Assembly (NCBI RefSeq): GCF_000149955.1
Contig: NC_030990.1
Location: 3,182,627-3,246,626, forward strand
DNA from: Fusarium oxysporum f. sp. lycopersici 4287
Taxonomy: Eukaryota > Ascomycota > Sordariomycetes > Hypocreales > Nectriaceae
Direction of reading: 5' to 3'
DNA: 64,000 nucleotides
The notes beneath the pieces were generated by a model. It saw only the letters and a program-made list of their open reading frames with translations. It made no database searches and was not told the DNA's origin. Made by a program: the position numbers and the translations under genes. Positions 23,091 through 35,165 of this stretch are shown piece after piece; position 1 is the stretch's first letter; the number at the start of each line of letters is the position of its first letter.

Positions 23091-26000
23091 AGAGCTCTTC
23101 GAACTGCATTGGGAACTGAATAGTGACCTCGTCCCAGACCTTGAAAACCATGGAAATGGATTGTAGCTGTAGCGAATCTGTATATATAGTTAGATAGGGT
23201 TTCTAAAAGATCTGTTCTTTGATGGCCCCTTGATACTCTATGAGCCGAGAGCATTCGTCAAGATTTTTCAACCACATGATCCAGGAGTTTTCTAGTGTAC
23301 TCATTTTTTTACCTAGGTATGTTGCTGTTTTCGCATAGCCTAGTGCCTAATTCATCTTGATCTCGTCATCACTCCGGGAAACCAACCGAAGATACATACT
23401 TAGGGTGGCTCCCAACTACCACTACATAACTCACGTTAAACTAAAGGTATCTGCGCAAGGCAGCTGACAACAGCACGACAACCGAAGACGGATGTTTCTA
23501 AGTTCAGGATATAATTGGACTGGGTGCTTGAATCTACCCTACACTATCTCATGTAAATCAACCAACTACCACCAAAAACAATGTCCGTTTTCTCATGGCC
23601 CTCAGAATGAACAGACCGGTGCATATCACCCTTGGGATGTCTCATGGCCGCGTTTCAATATGCGCTTACTCTTTAATACGGCTGCAGGTCGACCATTCGC
23701 GAACCGGACCGCTTTCGAGGGACGACAATGGGACGTTTCAAGAACAAAACAATAAATCAAATAAGGGAGACTACTATTTATATCGTGACTGTTTGGTTTA
23801 CCTACATTTACGCGCCCTAAGCCATATACGTGGTGTTTTGACTGGTCGCTTCGGAAGAAGCCCAAGATAGCTGAGCTTGTTTGAAACAAGCACATCAGCG
23901 AGCAAGTCTTCAGCACGCGCACACCGTGGCTGCTAGATCAACCACGAGGGAGGCAGCATATTCAACTGGAGGGGCTGAGGATTCTGCTCAACCAGAGATA
24001 GTGGCGATCCTTCGGTCCTGGCAAGCTTGGGCAAGGTCATCAAGTGACAGATCGATTAGTCTGACGACCTTCCATGTATTGACCACCGGAAAGCAACCAC
24101 TCGGGAGAAAGCAGAGCTGTGGGTTTGTCGTCACATTATGCCATCACAGTTGGGCTTCTCAATGAGGAAAGCTCTGATAGTGGCATTGTTTCACAACAAG
24201 GAGCCTTGATGGGGCGCATGGTCCAGACTCGGATCTGTTCTGATCACGAGAAGAGCTTCTTGAGAAACTATTACTGCGTAGGCAGATAGTAACAAGCAAT
24301 ACCTTCTTGGCAGAGTGGCCGGGCCAATGCCATGCTGAACAACGATAGAGTGGCGACACGAAACGCCATAATGGAAAACCCGAACCAAGTGTTCTGCCAT
24401 AGCATTGACCATTGTCTCCGCCACCGTGAGAACCACCTCGCTTCGAGACCAGCGTTCGGATCTAGATCACGACCGAGAACAGGGACACAGAAGTTGCCGA
24501 TCAAACAATCAAGTGGCGTAAATGGGTTTGACATACCCCGTTTGTTTGAATGACGTTGCATTCACAGATACCTAGATACCATATGGGGAAGTCAGTTAAG
24601 CCAGGTTCACGAGAATAGCGTGCCAAGTATGGTGAAACTTTGCAGACCTGGCTCGCTTCAGCAAGGGACAGCAGAAGAATGCCCACTCAGCCACTACCTC
24701 AATTCATAACCCACGGGTAACATGACTCAAGGGAGGAGGGCATCGCGCCTGGCTGTACAGAGAGGTCGTATGCAGGAACAAGCGGACATGGACCCCTGAT
24801 GCCCCGGAAACAGGAGTACGAGGTGTGAAGGGACAGGTCTGACGGCGGACAACGCAAAGAGCCTGCTTCAAAATCTTCTGGAAAAGCTGGTGGCTGGACG
24901 TTTCGTGTTTCAAGTATTTGAAGCAGAGAGCAGGGTCCGTTTCACGATCTCGGCAATATGATGTGAATGGAGGCCTTGGGCCACAAAAGTACTGTTGTCG
25001 ATGAATAGAACGATGCCGGACGAGTTCAGTTTGATGAACACACAGATCTCGGTTACGGCGAATAGTTTAACACGGACCAACTGGTAGACTTCCTAACGAA
25101 GCTGATATCAGGACAGCATATTGTGAATATGATCGCTGGTTGGGGCTTGGGCTGTTTCAGGTCATTAGTCTGTTCTACGGTTAAGATAATGCAAGCCAGA
25201 TCCGCCAGTGCTTATACAGAATCTTGTCTTCAAGGTAGCAGGGTAGAAACCTAGTCAACCAAATTTAGTTCTCAGCTGAATAGAACATTCCGTTTGCGGC
25301 AGCGATATATCAACTGAAAGGCGGGTCGATTATACCGGTACAAACGGGTGTACTTTATGACAGTGATCTTGATCAGCCCCAGGCCAATTTCCAAAACGAT
25401 ACACAAGTCCTGTAGATTCGTCTTGGTCTCGAAAAAACATGATCAACACCTTTCTGACCCTTCAGGCTTCGACTGAGAAACTTCAAGTTAGCGCTGAGTT
25501 GATGAGGAGGTGACAATTATGGCTGGAAGATAACCATCAGCTTAATCCTTGACATCCCAGTGAGAAAAAAACAAACCCCTAGGAATTGGTCCACCGCCGG
25601 GAAACAGCCCGATCGGCGGCCATACCCTGCCAGCTGGTTTGATGAACGTAGTATTGATGCTATTTCTGGCTTGTAACAAAAACACAAGAGGCTGGAACGA
25701 AGATGAAGCATAAAGATGATGCTGGGGCGAAGACTTGATACAGCCAATGGGGCAGCCGAGACGCACCTCAAACTGGACCCCTTGCGGGACTTGACTAGAG
25801 AAATCTTGGGTGACGCCGACAGGGAATGTTTTTGAATTTGTGATTGGTCGCTGTCAGACGCTCAACTTAAACTTGGGCACACACCAGCTTTTGAAACACC
25901 AGCGTTAAAAGATGTGTGGCGGCCCGTTCGGCGAAGTCCTTGGCTATCAAGTGCTAAAGACTAAGCAGCAGGTCAAACGGAATGAGGCCCAGTGAATGCA

Positions 26001-29000
26001 AGCCCGCTGCCATTTCCTTGTGGATTTGATGCAGGATTGGTAGGATAGACGCTCGACTGTTGGCTTGCGGTCAGGAAATGTGAGATTATTTTTAACCTCA
26101 AGCTAGGTGGGCGTACCGTTTGGTATGTGGACGGACAAGTCGCTGGGCCACCAGTAAGTGACTCGTGTTACTTGGAATAAAGTGACATAACAGGCACAGT
26201 TTGCAGTGACAGTTGAGGCCATGACCTCCAAGACTTGTGGTGGCCCGCAATAGCGCGAATCAGAGGTCACAGGCTCACATGTAGTCGCGCATCTGATTGT
26301 AATTTTAAAATTACTCAGGGGTAATGTTGACCATAATAGTCAATGCAACCACACTTTCCAGCCACTGGTACTCGATCGTGTTGGCTTCTCGATGGTGATT
26401 CCGAGGATTTGATGAAGCGAAAGCCACTGACCGCAAGCCAGACATAGCTGGTTCCTGTTCAGATATCTCACTATGACTTGTCATGATGAGATCCCTTCGA
26501 GACACGGCGTTGGGTTCAATGATAAGTCAACCCCGGGCGCAGTAAAAATTCGAGAAAACGAAAGAAAGTCACTCGTATCCAGAACGATCTTGTTAATAGT
26601 TGCTTGGCTGCGAATGTGAGAGATCATGATGGCGCACATATTGTATTCTCATTAATGACATGGAAGCCACGCAATACCACGCTCACCTGCACAGTGTCAC
26701 CATGAAGCTGCGATGATCGGAGTTGGCAATAACTCATACTGATTCGAGAAAAAAACATGAAGTTCTGGTAGCCAAACAAACCAAACTCTTTTGAGAAGCT
26801 CAACGGGCTCCCTGCTACTTCACACTCGAATGTCCAGTGCGGAGTTCTCAACCAGTCAGTCAACCAAACTGTCAATCCACAGAAAATGGTAATGGGAATG
26901 AGTATTGGTCCATAAAACAACACACTCGTATCCAATCAATATAGAAAACAATTGGGTCGAATGTACAAGCGGATAATAGGTGCAAAGCGTGAAGATGATT
27001 CGATCATGTTTGATAAAATCGTAAAACGGAGTAACCCAACAACCCAGCTACCCTCTTGGTCACAATCCAGGATACATTGAAGGGGTGTGATGGTTTCAGA
27101 TGTCCTGCATCACTGGTGCACAAGCACCTAGGCGAGGATGTGGTATCTGATGCAGTCCTGCGGGTACGTTTCACCTCGATGAAGACGTTGTCTTAACACA
27201 GCCCTGACAGGGATGTGTGGACAATTTATCCTGCAAGCCGAAAGGATATCCTTGTCTTGCATTAGGACTCACAACTGACCAGCGGAACACACCGGCATTT
27301 CTGATCAAAAAGAGGAGAATGGAATCAAAAGAAGATGGCGCAGACGGTGCTAAGTGGAATTCAGCTCAAGGGATCGTCAATAGCCGGGGATTGTTTATCA
27401 AACGCTCTTCCTGGGCCTTACCCTTGGGCACATCTCCCCGCTATGATGCTTTCTCTACGAAGTGATGCTAGCACTAGTCCAGCTATGTAGCCTTGTAAAC
27501 TACATTGTGGCTTGGGGGTTGGTCTCTGTAATGAAGCTCTGTCAATATCGATGTTTGCGATATACAATATCCTTATTAACGATTGGAATTCATCATGTCC
27601 AGTTTTCGAACTACAGTTGATGTTTTTGTGTGATGTAGTTATTGACTGTACGGAGTATTGGCTAGGAAACACATGGCAAATAATACTATGCATTCGATGA
27701 ACGTTTAAGACATTATTAATTATGACCACTGCCTCTGTAGTCAATACAGCACAGTTTCTCCACATAAATGAATAAAGTTTGGTTGCTCAACAAGCATGAA
27801 TAATGAATGCTATGTCGTGCATATGCAACGAGCGATCTACTTACTGTACGAACCTGAGAGTATGTAGTCCCTCGAAGGCTCGAAAGTGACAAGATGAGCA
27901 ATCTGCGACTGTGTTCGGCTGGGGGCATCTCAAGGGAGAATGGACCCATCTCGCTTCAATCAGCTGATAGATTACTCGTGTTGTGTGCTCGGTTGTAATC
28001 AAACATATAGATGGCTTCCAACCTTTGAAGACATCATCAACCCCTTTCTTGACATCCAAGGGATGGCCTTAGGCCATCAATTATTGCTTTCATTATGATC
28101 GTAGCTTAGACCGGCCACCCACGTTGTAACCGGACTGTTCCTGCATATTAATAATGTGGTGCCTGGTAATATCAGGAATTGCTGTTTGCGAGGAGAGCGT
28201 CGGCCGAGGCATTGAACATGAATTGACCCCATTTGTTTTAGCAGGAACACTATAATGCATGGTATGATAGTGATCTCCGAGATTGACTCTGGAAAATACG
28301 ATGAGATTGCGACACTCGCTTGGACAAAAGCCACATGCTGTCGCTGGCATCTGTAGGAAACTTTGGCTTCAAAGCTGATGGCCGACAGCGCTAAAGCATC
28401 CGATGGCTCAGGCTTTCTGACTAGCAATAATAGTAATTATGCCAATCTCTGAAAACCCCGCTCCCCATTCTTCCTCCAAGCCGTCGAATCCACTGAAAAT
28501 TCGACATAATAACTACTATCCGACCATCGAAGGGAATCTGAAGTAGAAGCACACCTTGCCTACTCGTCACTGAAGTTGAGATGTTACTGATTGAATCCCA
28601 CTAGCATCCATGGCCGGGTGATGTGTGTGTTGCAATTTTGAGATTAGCTCACAAACCTTTAAGCTAGGCTTCAGAGAGGCCTTTAAGATCCAATTATTAG
28701 CCTGAGACAAGCGGCACGACGCGGCCAGGGCATGAACCGACTGTGTTTTACGTTTCAGTCTTTGGGCTTTGTTGTGTCCATGTCCCCAGTCATTGTCTCT
28801 GTGAATTATAATGGTTGCGAGACAGCAATCAAAGACAAGAATGAGGGCCGTTACCCACGTTGCTTAGCTGCAAATGCAACTCTGGATTTGTTTCCGCGAC
28901 CCTTGTCGATCTTTTCGGCCTCAACCCTATTCTGTCAGTCTCGTCCGACGCGGAAGGGAGCGTGGGTTTGTTTTGAAGCAGGGGCGTGGAATCAACCTGT

Positions 29001-29768
29001 CGATACTATACCTGGTAGTCAAGGGAGCCAATAGTGAAAGACTTTGTTGGCGTTGTTGACGTCCCCATCTCTTCTTTGCAAGCTGCCAGGGAAGCTTCCC
29101 ATTTTATTGTTTCTTTACCTACATTATACGTAGTAATATCGCCGTTGGTGCTGGTCGTAAGTTGGAGCCCTCCAAAAGCCACTTGGAATCAGCTCCACGG
29201 CGCCTTCCAGCCAGCTCCATACCGGTTATATTAAAGAATGAGGGCGTGCACAAACTAATACCAAGGCTCCAAGCCTGCTTCTGATATGGAAACTGTCTGG
29301 AGTACTCTGTGCGGAGGCACCGTGTTGAACGTAATAGTATAAACTTCATCAGACTTCCGTTCTGATACTATAGGGCATGACACTGTACAGTACAGTACCG
29401 TAGAACGGCTCATGTCTCCCTGCGAGTCTGTTAACCTGGGTTCCTAGCCAGACTGCCAGAATAGAGTGGTCCAGTTTTTGGTCTTCCAGGGGGTTTCTAA
29501 TCTAGAATAAACACTCGCTGCTTTTTACAGTAGGATGTTCTGAGAAATAGAGGATTCAGATTGCAACGGATGAAAGTTAAGCTTTCCCTGGCCTCTCATG
29601 CTGCATCTGCCTCAAGCCACGCCATCAGCGTCCGTCAACTGAACACCGCCGAGATCCGCAATCAGATTTGCTATAGGTGGCCTTGATATCTCCTCACAGA
29701 ACGGGATATGAAAACATCAGCACATACATAACCCATATCCAGCACAAACAGAACGATGAGCCTCCACT
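23091..29768. other. Long gene-poor region upstream of STE12
   Basis: About 6.7 kb with no supported gene on either strand. Frames above 60 codons exist (for example 23492-23755 +, 26624-26935 -, 28732-29034 +) but have no domains, no splice-consistent extension and no conserved texture. Base composition is near the window average rather than AT-rich, so this is not obvious RIP'd repeat DNA. A CAGTACAGTACAGTACCGT-like microrepeat occurs near 29385. It may contain a long regulatory region, noncoding transcripts or genes I cannot recognise. Confidence 0.5.
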
Positions 29769-30275
29769 NNNNNNNNNNNNNNNNNNNNNNNNNNNNNNNN
29801 NNNNNNNNNNNNNNNNNNNNNNNNNNNNNNNNNNNNNNNNNNNNNNNNNNNNNNNNNNNNNNNNNNNNNNNNNNNNNNNNNNNNNNNNNNNNNNNNNNNN
29901 NNNNNNNNNNNNNNNNNNNNNNNNNNNNNNNNNNNNNNNNNNNNNNNNNNNNNNNNNNNNNNNNNNNNNNNNNNNNNNNNNNNNNNNNNNNNNNNNNNNN
30001 NNNNNNNNNNNNNNNNNNNNNNNNNNNNNNNNNNNNNNNNNNNNNNNNNNNNNNNNNNNNNNNNNNNNNNNNNNNNNNNNNNNNNNNNNNNNNNNNNNNN
30101 NNNNNNNNNNNNNNNNNNNNNNNNNNNNNNNNNNNNNNNNNNNNNNNNNNNNNNNNNNNNNNNNNNNNNNNNNNNNNNNNNNNNNNNNNNNNNNNNNNNN
30201 NNNNNNNNNNNNNNNNNNNNNNNNNNNNNNNNNNNNNNNNNNNNNNNNNNNNNNNNNNNNNNNNNNNNNNNNNNN
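29769..30275. other. Assembly gap (507 N)
   Basis: A run of 507 unknown bases, so frames drawn across it are meaningless. Pyrimidine-rich sequence directly after it (CTCCCTCCTCCCTCCTCCCC near 30329) suggests a low-complexity tract caused the break. Confidence 0.99.
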
Positions 30276-31029
30276 ATTTCCCTTCCGAATCTTTTCCTCT
30301 TGTCGTTTTGTTTTCCCTTCATTTTGCACTCCTCCCTCCTCCCTCCTCCCCTCTCCCCTCGCTCCAGCTCCACACTCCGCGGACCCATTCCGGAGTTGCC
30401 CTCAAACTCGTTTCTCTTTCCAACTCAATAGAAGCCGCCTTCTCCCCCGACGTCTCAAGTTCATCTTCAACGCGCCGCTTCGCTTTCAGCTGTCCTTCGT
30501 TTTTCTTCACGAAGCCACTGCTCGCTTTTGATGAACATTGCTCTACGGCTCTGTTGATATCTTTTCGCTTCTTGCTTCCCCGTTGTTGCTTGCTTATAGC
30601 TTTAATCTGGTTCGATTTCTTGTTTCGCGCGAAACTTCGACTTCGACTTCGATCTCCCACCATCGCCTACGCCTTGACGGTTGCACTCCAGACGCCTCTC
30701 AGTCACATTCGCTTGACGCGGTTGCTGAGTCTTGAATCGCATTGCGCAGCGATTCCATTATTCCGGGCTGGTCTCGAATTTTGGTCAACAAGCATCATTC
30801 CCATCATTATTTATACTCGGATCCAGGCTGCGCCTCGACCATTTCATTCTCATTGAACCTGGCTAAAACTGTTGATTGCAACGTCATCCCTTGCTCGCCA
30901 CAAGTTTCGATTGCCATCTGCCAGACTTTTCGGTTCGCTTCGCAACGACTCCCGGCCGTTGAGCGCCATCGACTCGACTGACCAACCACGGTCACGTCAC
31001 TATAGACAACACTCTCAGAGCCCAGCAAA
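30276..31029 (+). promoter_or_regulatory. Pyrimidine-rich STE12 leader
   Basis: A strongly C/T-rich plus strand with CT blocks and no reading frame of note runs directly into the STE12 ATG at 31030. This is the typical look of a filamentous-fungal promoter/5' UTR. The exact transcription start cannot be seen. Confidence 0.45.
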
Positions 31030-33327
31030 ATGTATCCGCAACACTCCACAATGGCGCCTCAGAAGCCCGAAACCTTCATGTTGAGTACTGAGGCTCAGCA
31101 AGCTCTGCCTCATGATGCCCAAGTTGCCCTGCAGCAAGTTGACAACTGTAAGTCTTGGATGTGAGAAAATTGCCTCTTGTGTTCTAACACCTTGTTAGTG
31201 AAGTACTTCCTCATCTCAGCCCCTGTCGACTGGCAGCCCGATCAGTACATTCGCCGATTCTTGTTGCCAACTGGCGAATATGTCTCTTGCATTCTCTGGT
31301 AAGATGAGACTGACGGTGTCAATCACGAGTTTGACCACTAACTTGACCGCAGGAACAATCTTTTTCACATTTCTGGTACAGATATCGTGAGATGCCTGTC
31401 GTTCCGATTCCAGGCTTTTGGCCGTCCTGTCAAAAACTCCAAGAAGTTTGAGGAGGGCATCTTCTCCGACTTGCGAAATCTCAAGTCTGGAACCGACGCT
31501 TCTCTGGAGGAGCCAAAGAGCGCCTTCCTCGACTTTCTCTACAAGAACAACTGCATCCGAACACAAAAGAAGCAAAAGGTCTTTTACTGGTACAGTGTCC
31601 CACACGACCGTCTGTTTCTTGACGCGCTGGAACGCGATCTTAAGCGTGAGAAGATGGGCCAGGAAGCCACCACCGTTGCTGTCAGCGAACCGGCTCTGTC
31701 TTTTCAATACGACTCGTCTCAGTCGCTCTATGAGCAACTGACTAAGGCGCAGCAAGCCAACTCCTCCTCTTTCAGCGCCCAGCAGTCTGCTTTCTCTCAG
31801 AGCCAGTCCACCTCCCCAGTTATGCGTGCGATGGACTCGATGCCTCCTCCCCCGACAATGATGCCACAGTCCATGCCCCCTTTGGCGGAGGGGATGGACG
31901 CAATGGTACCTTATGGCACGATGGCGGTGCCTCACCCAATGGCCCAAGCCGTCCCTGTCAAGAGGGAACCTGATTTCACCCGTGTTCAGTACAACCACAA
32001 TGGTGTCCCAATCACTCAAGGGCACCAGCGCCATGCTTCAATGCCTGCTTATGGTCTCGAGTATTCGCCAGCCCCTTCATTCGTCTCCTCTCAGTACGAG
32101 GATTACAGCAACCGAGGAATATCCTTTGAACCCATTACGCCCCCTCAACAGGCTTTGGGTATCTCAGCTGAGCCCGCGTATATCGCCAATGAGGAGACAG
32201 GCTTGTACTCGGCCATTCCTGACCATATGGCTAGCATGAACGGTCTTAACGGCATGGTTCAACTGCCACCTTCCAACTTGGCGGGCCCTCAGTTCTCTCG
32301 TCCCTATGGTACAAACAACGTCTACTCTGTGATCGAAGGTTCACCGACATATAAGCAGAGAAGACGGCGTTCATCCATTCCTCAATCTATGTCGGCAATT
32401 ACGACCCCAGCTGCTACTGCCCAAGCAGCCTCACACACACACACTCACCGGCCTTCTGAGCTTCGCCGATCAATTTCTGCCTCAGTTGGCCCCGTAGCTG
32501 AAGGTGATGAATCAGCAGACAACTCGCCTCCCGGTCTCTCCTACAGCACCTCCACGGTTTCTGTTAACACCCAACACCACCAGAATATGTCAAGGCATGG
32601 AACCCCGCTGTCGACTGTGGAAGGAAGCCCTGCTGCCCACTCAATGGGCATGCACCAGCAAGAGTTTCCTCACCTTGCTAGAGAGGAATTTTCTGGTGAT
32701 GTCAATGATCAGCGCCGCTCTGTTCCTGCTCCCAACGGCGCTGTCAGACGTGCTCGCTCCGCGACCGTCATGGAAGTTGGTCCATATCCTCAGAAGTCAC
32801 ACTCTTGCCCCATTCCCACCTGTGGCCGTCTTTTCAAGCGTTTGGAACATCTCAAGCGGTAAGTTCGGTGCCTCATAGTAAGGTGCCAAAACTAAACTGA
32901 AGTATAGACATGTGCGAACACATACACAAGAGAGACCTTACATCTGTCCCCACTGCAGTAAAGCATTCTCAAGATCTGATAACCTGGCGCAGTATGTTGC
33001 ACACCTGATCATGTAACGGAGTTATCACTAATACCCTACACTAGACACAAGCGTACCCATGGCCGTGAAGATGGCGGAGATGGTTCCTTGAACCTGTCAG
33101 GCGAGGAAGATGAGGACTTCTCTGGTGATGACCACCTTGGCTCACTCGAAGAAGCCTCACCACACTCTGATAGCGCCTATGTGACCGGCTCCCTGAACGC
33201 TGCTGCCCATGGCTCAACCCCACCCTCAAGTATGGCACCCACACAATCATATAATAGTCTCGAGACTCTGAGCATGCCCATGACAATGAGCCAACCGGCT
33301 GCTATCAACGCCAGCGGTATGATGTAA
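31030..33327 (+). CDS. STE12: Transcription factor Ste12 (STE homeodomain plus two C2H2 fingers)
   Basis: The transcription factor below the Fus3/Kss1-type MAP kinase (Fmk1/Gpmk1 in Fusarium), controlling mating and invasive growth. Exons 31030-31147, 31199-31298, 31353-32858, 32908-32991 and 33045-33327 give 696 aa. The STE domain occupies about residues 35-150, with [40 protein letters not shown] and [20 protein letters not shown] long Pro/Gln/Ser-rich middle follows. Two C2H2 fingers lie at about residues 555-612: [19 protein letters not shown], then [18 protein letters not shown]. Introns 3 and 4 interrupt the finger region. Intron 3 begins GTAAG right after the Arg of the first finger, so retention gives an immediate TAA. 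Filamentous-fungal Ste12 differs from yeast in carrying these fingers, as seen here. Confidence 0.97.
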
Positions 33328-33803
33328 CGGCAAACCTGCGTACGAATTTGTCATTTTAGTTGCGCTCAGATCATGACTTTAAGGGATTTATGGCTTCAAA
33401 TTTGGTGGAAATTTGCAATGGTTATATGCGCGCGCTGTCCTTGACCTTTCCTTTGTTTATATTTTAAATTCTCTTTTACTTGGAAGCGCTTACATGTGCT
33501 TAAAATATGGCCCCAATAGATTCAAACTCTTGTAGCTTCTGGGAAGATTCTCATGTAGCTCAGAGTATCACGAACGTATTAAGTTGAAGTGGACTGAGGA
33601 AGCATCTGTATATACATGGTTCCTATTCCTTGAATAAGGCTGTATTTCTAGGCATTATGCCGGGGAGACTACTGACTAGGAATGGTTACGTATGGTAGAT
33701 CAAAAGAAGAAACTGTTGTTTTTTACATGCCATTTCAAAGGCTGCCGCTCGAAGTGACGACGATGTCCTGCTGGGCGCACGAAAGTGGGTTCCAAATACC
33801 GTG
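33328..33803. other. Convergent spacer STE12 / FAF1
   Basis: Tail-to-tail spacer between STE12 (plus) and FAF1 (minus), presumably holding the two 3' UTRs. No gene or repeat is seen. Confidence 0.5.
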
Positions 33804-34757
33804 CTAACGCCGGCTTCTTCTACCAAATGTATCTCTTCCACCCTCTATGCTCTTGATATCCTTGTCGCTCAAGCGTAGTTCTGCCCCCTTGAGTCTACCA
33901 ACTCCCGGTCGGTCGACAGCAACGTCCCTTCCCCTATCTCTACGCCCCTTCTTCTTACCAGTCTCTCGTTCGAGGATCACTCCATTCTCCTTAGCTTCTC
34001 TCCGGCGCTTTGCTTCTCGTGCGTCTGCCGCAGCAACAATACCCTTGCGCATGTTCATGGGCATCTTTTCTTGCTTGTGAATCGACACTTTGGATCCTAG
34101 AGCCTGGACGCGCAAGTCCGTAGCCTTTTGACGAGTGCGGCCTGTAGCAAAAGCCTTGGGTGCAATGGTGGTACCCGATGCTGAAATGGTCGGCGCGAGA
34201 AGATGTGATTCTGCAAGGAGTCGTCGGAGTTCAAGGTCTTGGGCTAGAAGGGAGGGTGCGTCTTCGGGGAGGGTGTTTGAGGAGGATGAAGTCGCTGATA
34301 GAGGCTGCTCGGTTTTGGGTGTTGTTTGCTCAGGAGGTCGTGATGACTGGGGATATCCTGTTAGTGCCATGTTGTGGAGTGATCGATACGACGCAATACA
34401 TACCATGAAAGCTTTGAGCTCTCGTTTTGACATTGCCGCTGGTTTCGGCGGTTGCTTGCTCGAATGGTCTACGACCTGTATTGTTGGGTTTTCTTCTTCT
34501 TCTGTGACAGAGTCCTCATCGGAGAGGCCAGCCCATTCGCCGTCGTCCCCGTTACTGTCGTTGTTCTCCTCCTCTTCCTCGCTCTCGATGTCGTTGCTGT
34601 TTCCCTCATGTTTCGTTTTCTTGAATTTCGATTTAGCGGCTTCTGCCTCTGGCAGGGGTGCAAATTCCGCCTCGAAATGTCGTCTGAAAATGGCTGCAGC
34701 ATCTTCTTCGGATATTAGAGGCTCAGGCTCAGCCTTGCGCTTGCCTAAGATAGCCAT
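33804..34757 (-). CDS. FAF1: Faf1-like 18S rRNA processing factor
   Basis: The small-subunit ribosome biogenesis factor Faf1 (DUF4602-type family) acts in the nucleolus on early pre-40S particles. Exons 34404-34757 and 33804-34346 give 298 aa from the Met in MAILGKRKAEPEP, the usual N-terminus of the family. An upstream in-frame Met at 34820 would add 21 residues and is the alternative. The N-half is acidic (ESEEEEENNDSNGDDGEW); the C-half is basic, with QALGSKVSIHKQEKMPMNMR and the conserved tail RLKGAELRLSDKDIKSIEGG. The 57-nt intron (34347-34403) has a GTATGT donor, a CACTAAC branch and a CAG acceptor. It is three-divisible and stop-free, so the frame reads through it. It is on the same strand as SWC5 but separately promoted. 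Confidence 0.85.
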   Translation of the reverse strand: MAILGKRKAEPEPLISEEDAAAIFRRHFEAEFAPLPEAEAAKSKFKKTKHEGNSNDIESEEEEENNDSNGDDGEWAGLSDEDSVTEEEENPTIQVVDHSSKQPPKPAAMSKRELKAFMVCIASYRSLHNMALTGYPQSSRPPEQTTPKTEQPLSATSSSSNTLPEDAPSLLAQDLELRRLLAESHLLAPTISASGTTIAPKAFATGRTRQKATDLRVQALGSKVSIHKQEKMPMNMRKGIVAAADAREAKRRREAKENGVILERETGKKKGRRDRGRDVAVDRPGVGRLKGAELRLSDKDIKSIEGGRDTFGRRSRR

Positions 34758-35165
34758 TGCGGGCGGATTTGATTCAAGGTCTGCAATGGTAAGCGCCGGG
34801 CTCGGATTATGATGTTGCAAGGAAATTTTGGCTGCTGGTACCTAGTAGTTTTCAGCCTCGCATCCCACTACAACAAGGCTGCCCCACTATGTGATCAAGT
34901 GGTAAGGTACTATACCTACCTACCCACGTAGTAATTTATGATCATGGCAAATATTACGAACAAAACAAACACTTGGTTTGTGATATGTAAGAATCAAGAA
35001 AAGATAGTAGGATTTGGGAGACCTTTTGATGTACCCAATATTGATTACGCATGCCTGGTCCAATGGCAGGCCAATATGCCTACCTTCTAACGCCTGAAAT
35101 CTATTGAAAGTGATGCTAAGTCCCATGGTATCGTGCCAAAACGCCAAGAATACAGGATAGGTAGA
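34758..35165. other. Spacer FAF1 promoter / SWC5 3' end
   Basis: About 400 bases containing the presumed FAF1 promoter and the SWC5 3' UTR. No coding signal. Confidence 0.45.

Noticed and set aside
29677..30856. Long open frames on both strands across 29677-30856
   Set aside because: They run through the N gap; the openness is an artefact of unknown bases.
31216..32034. 272-codon antisense frame within STE12
   Set aside because: Shadow of STE12 exon 3; repetitive His/Arg-rich text with no family.
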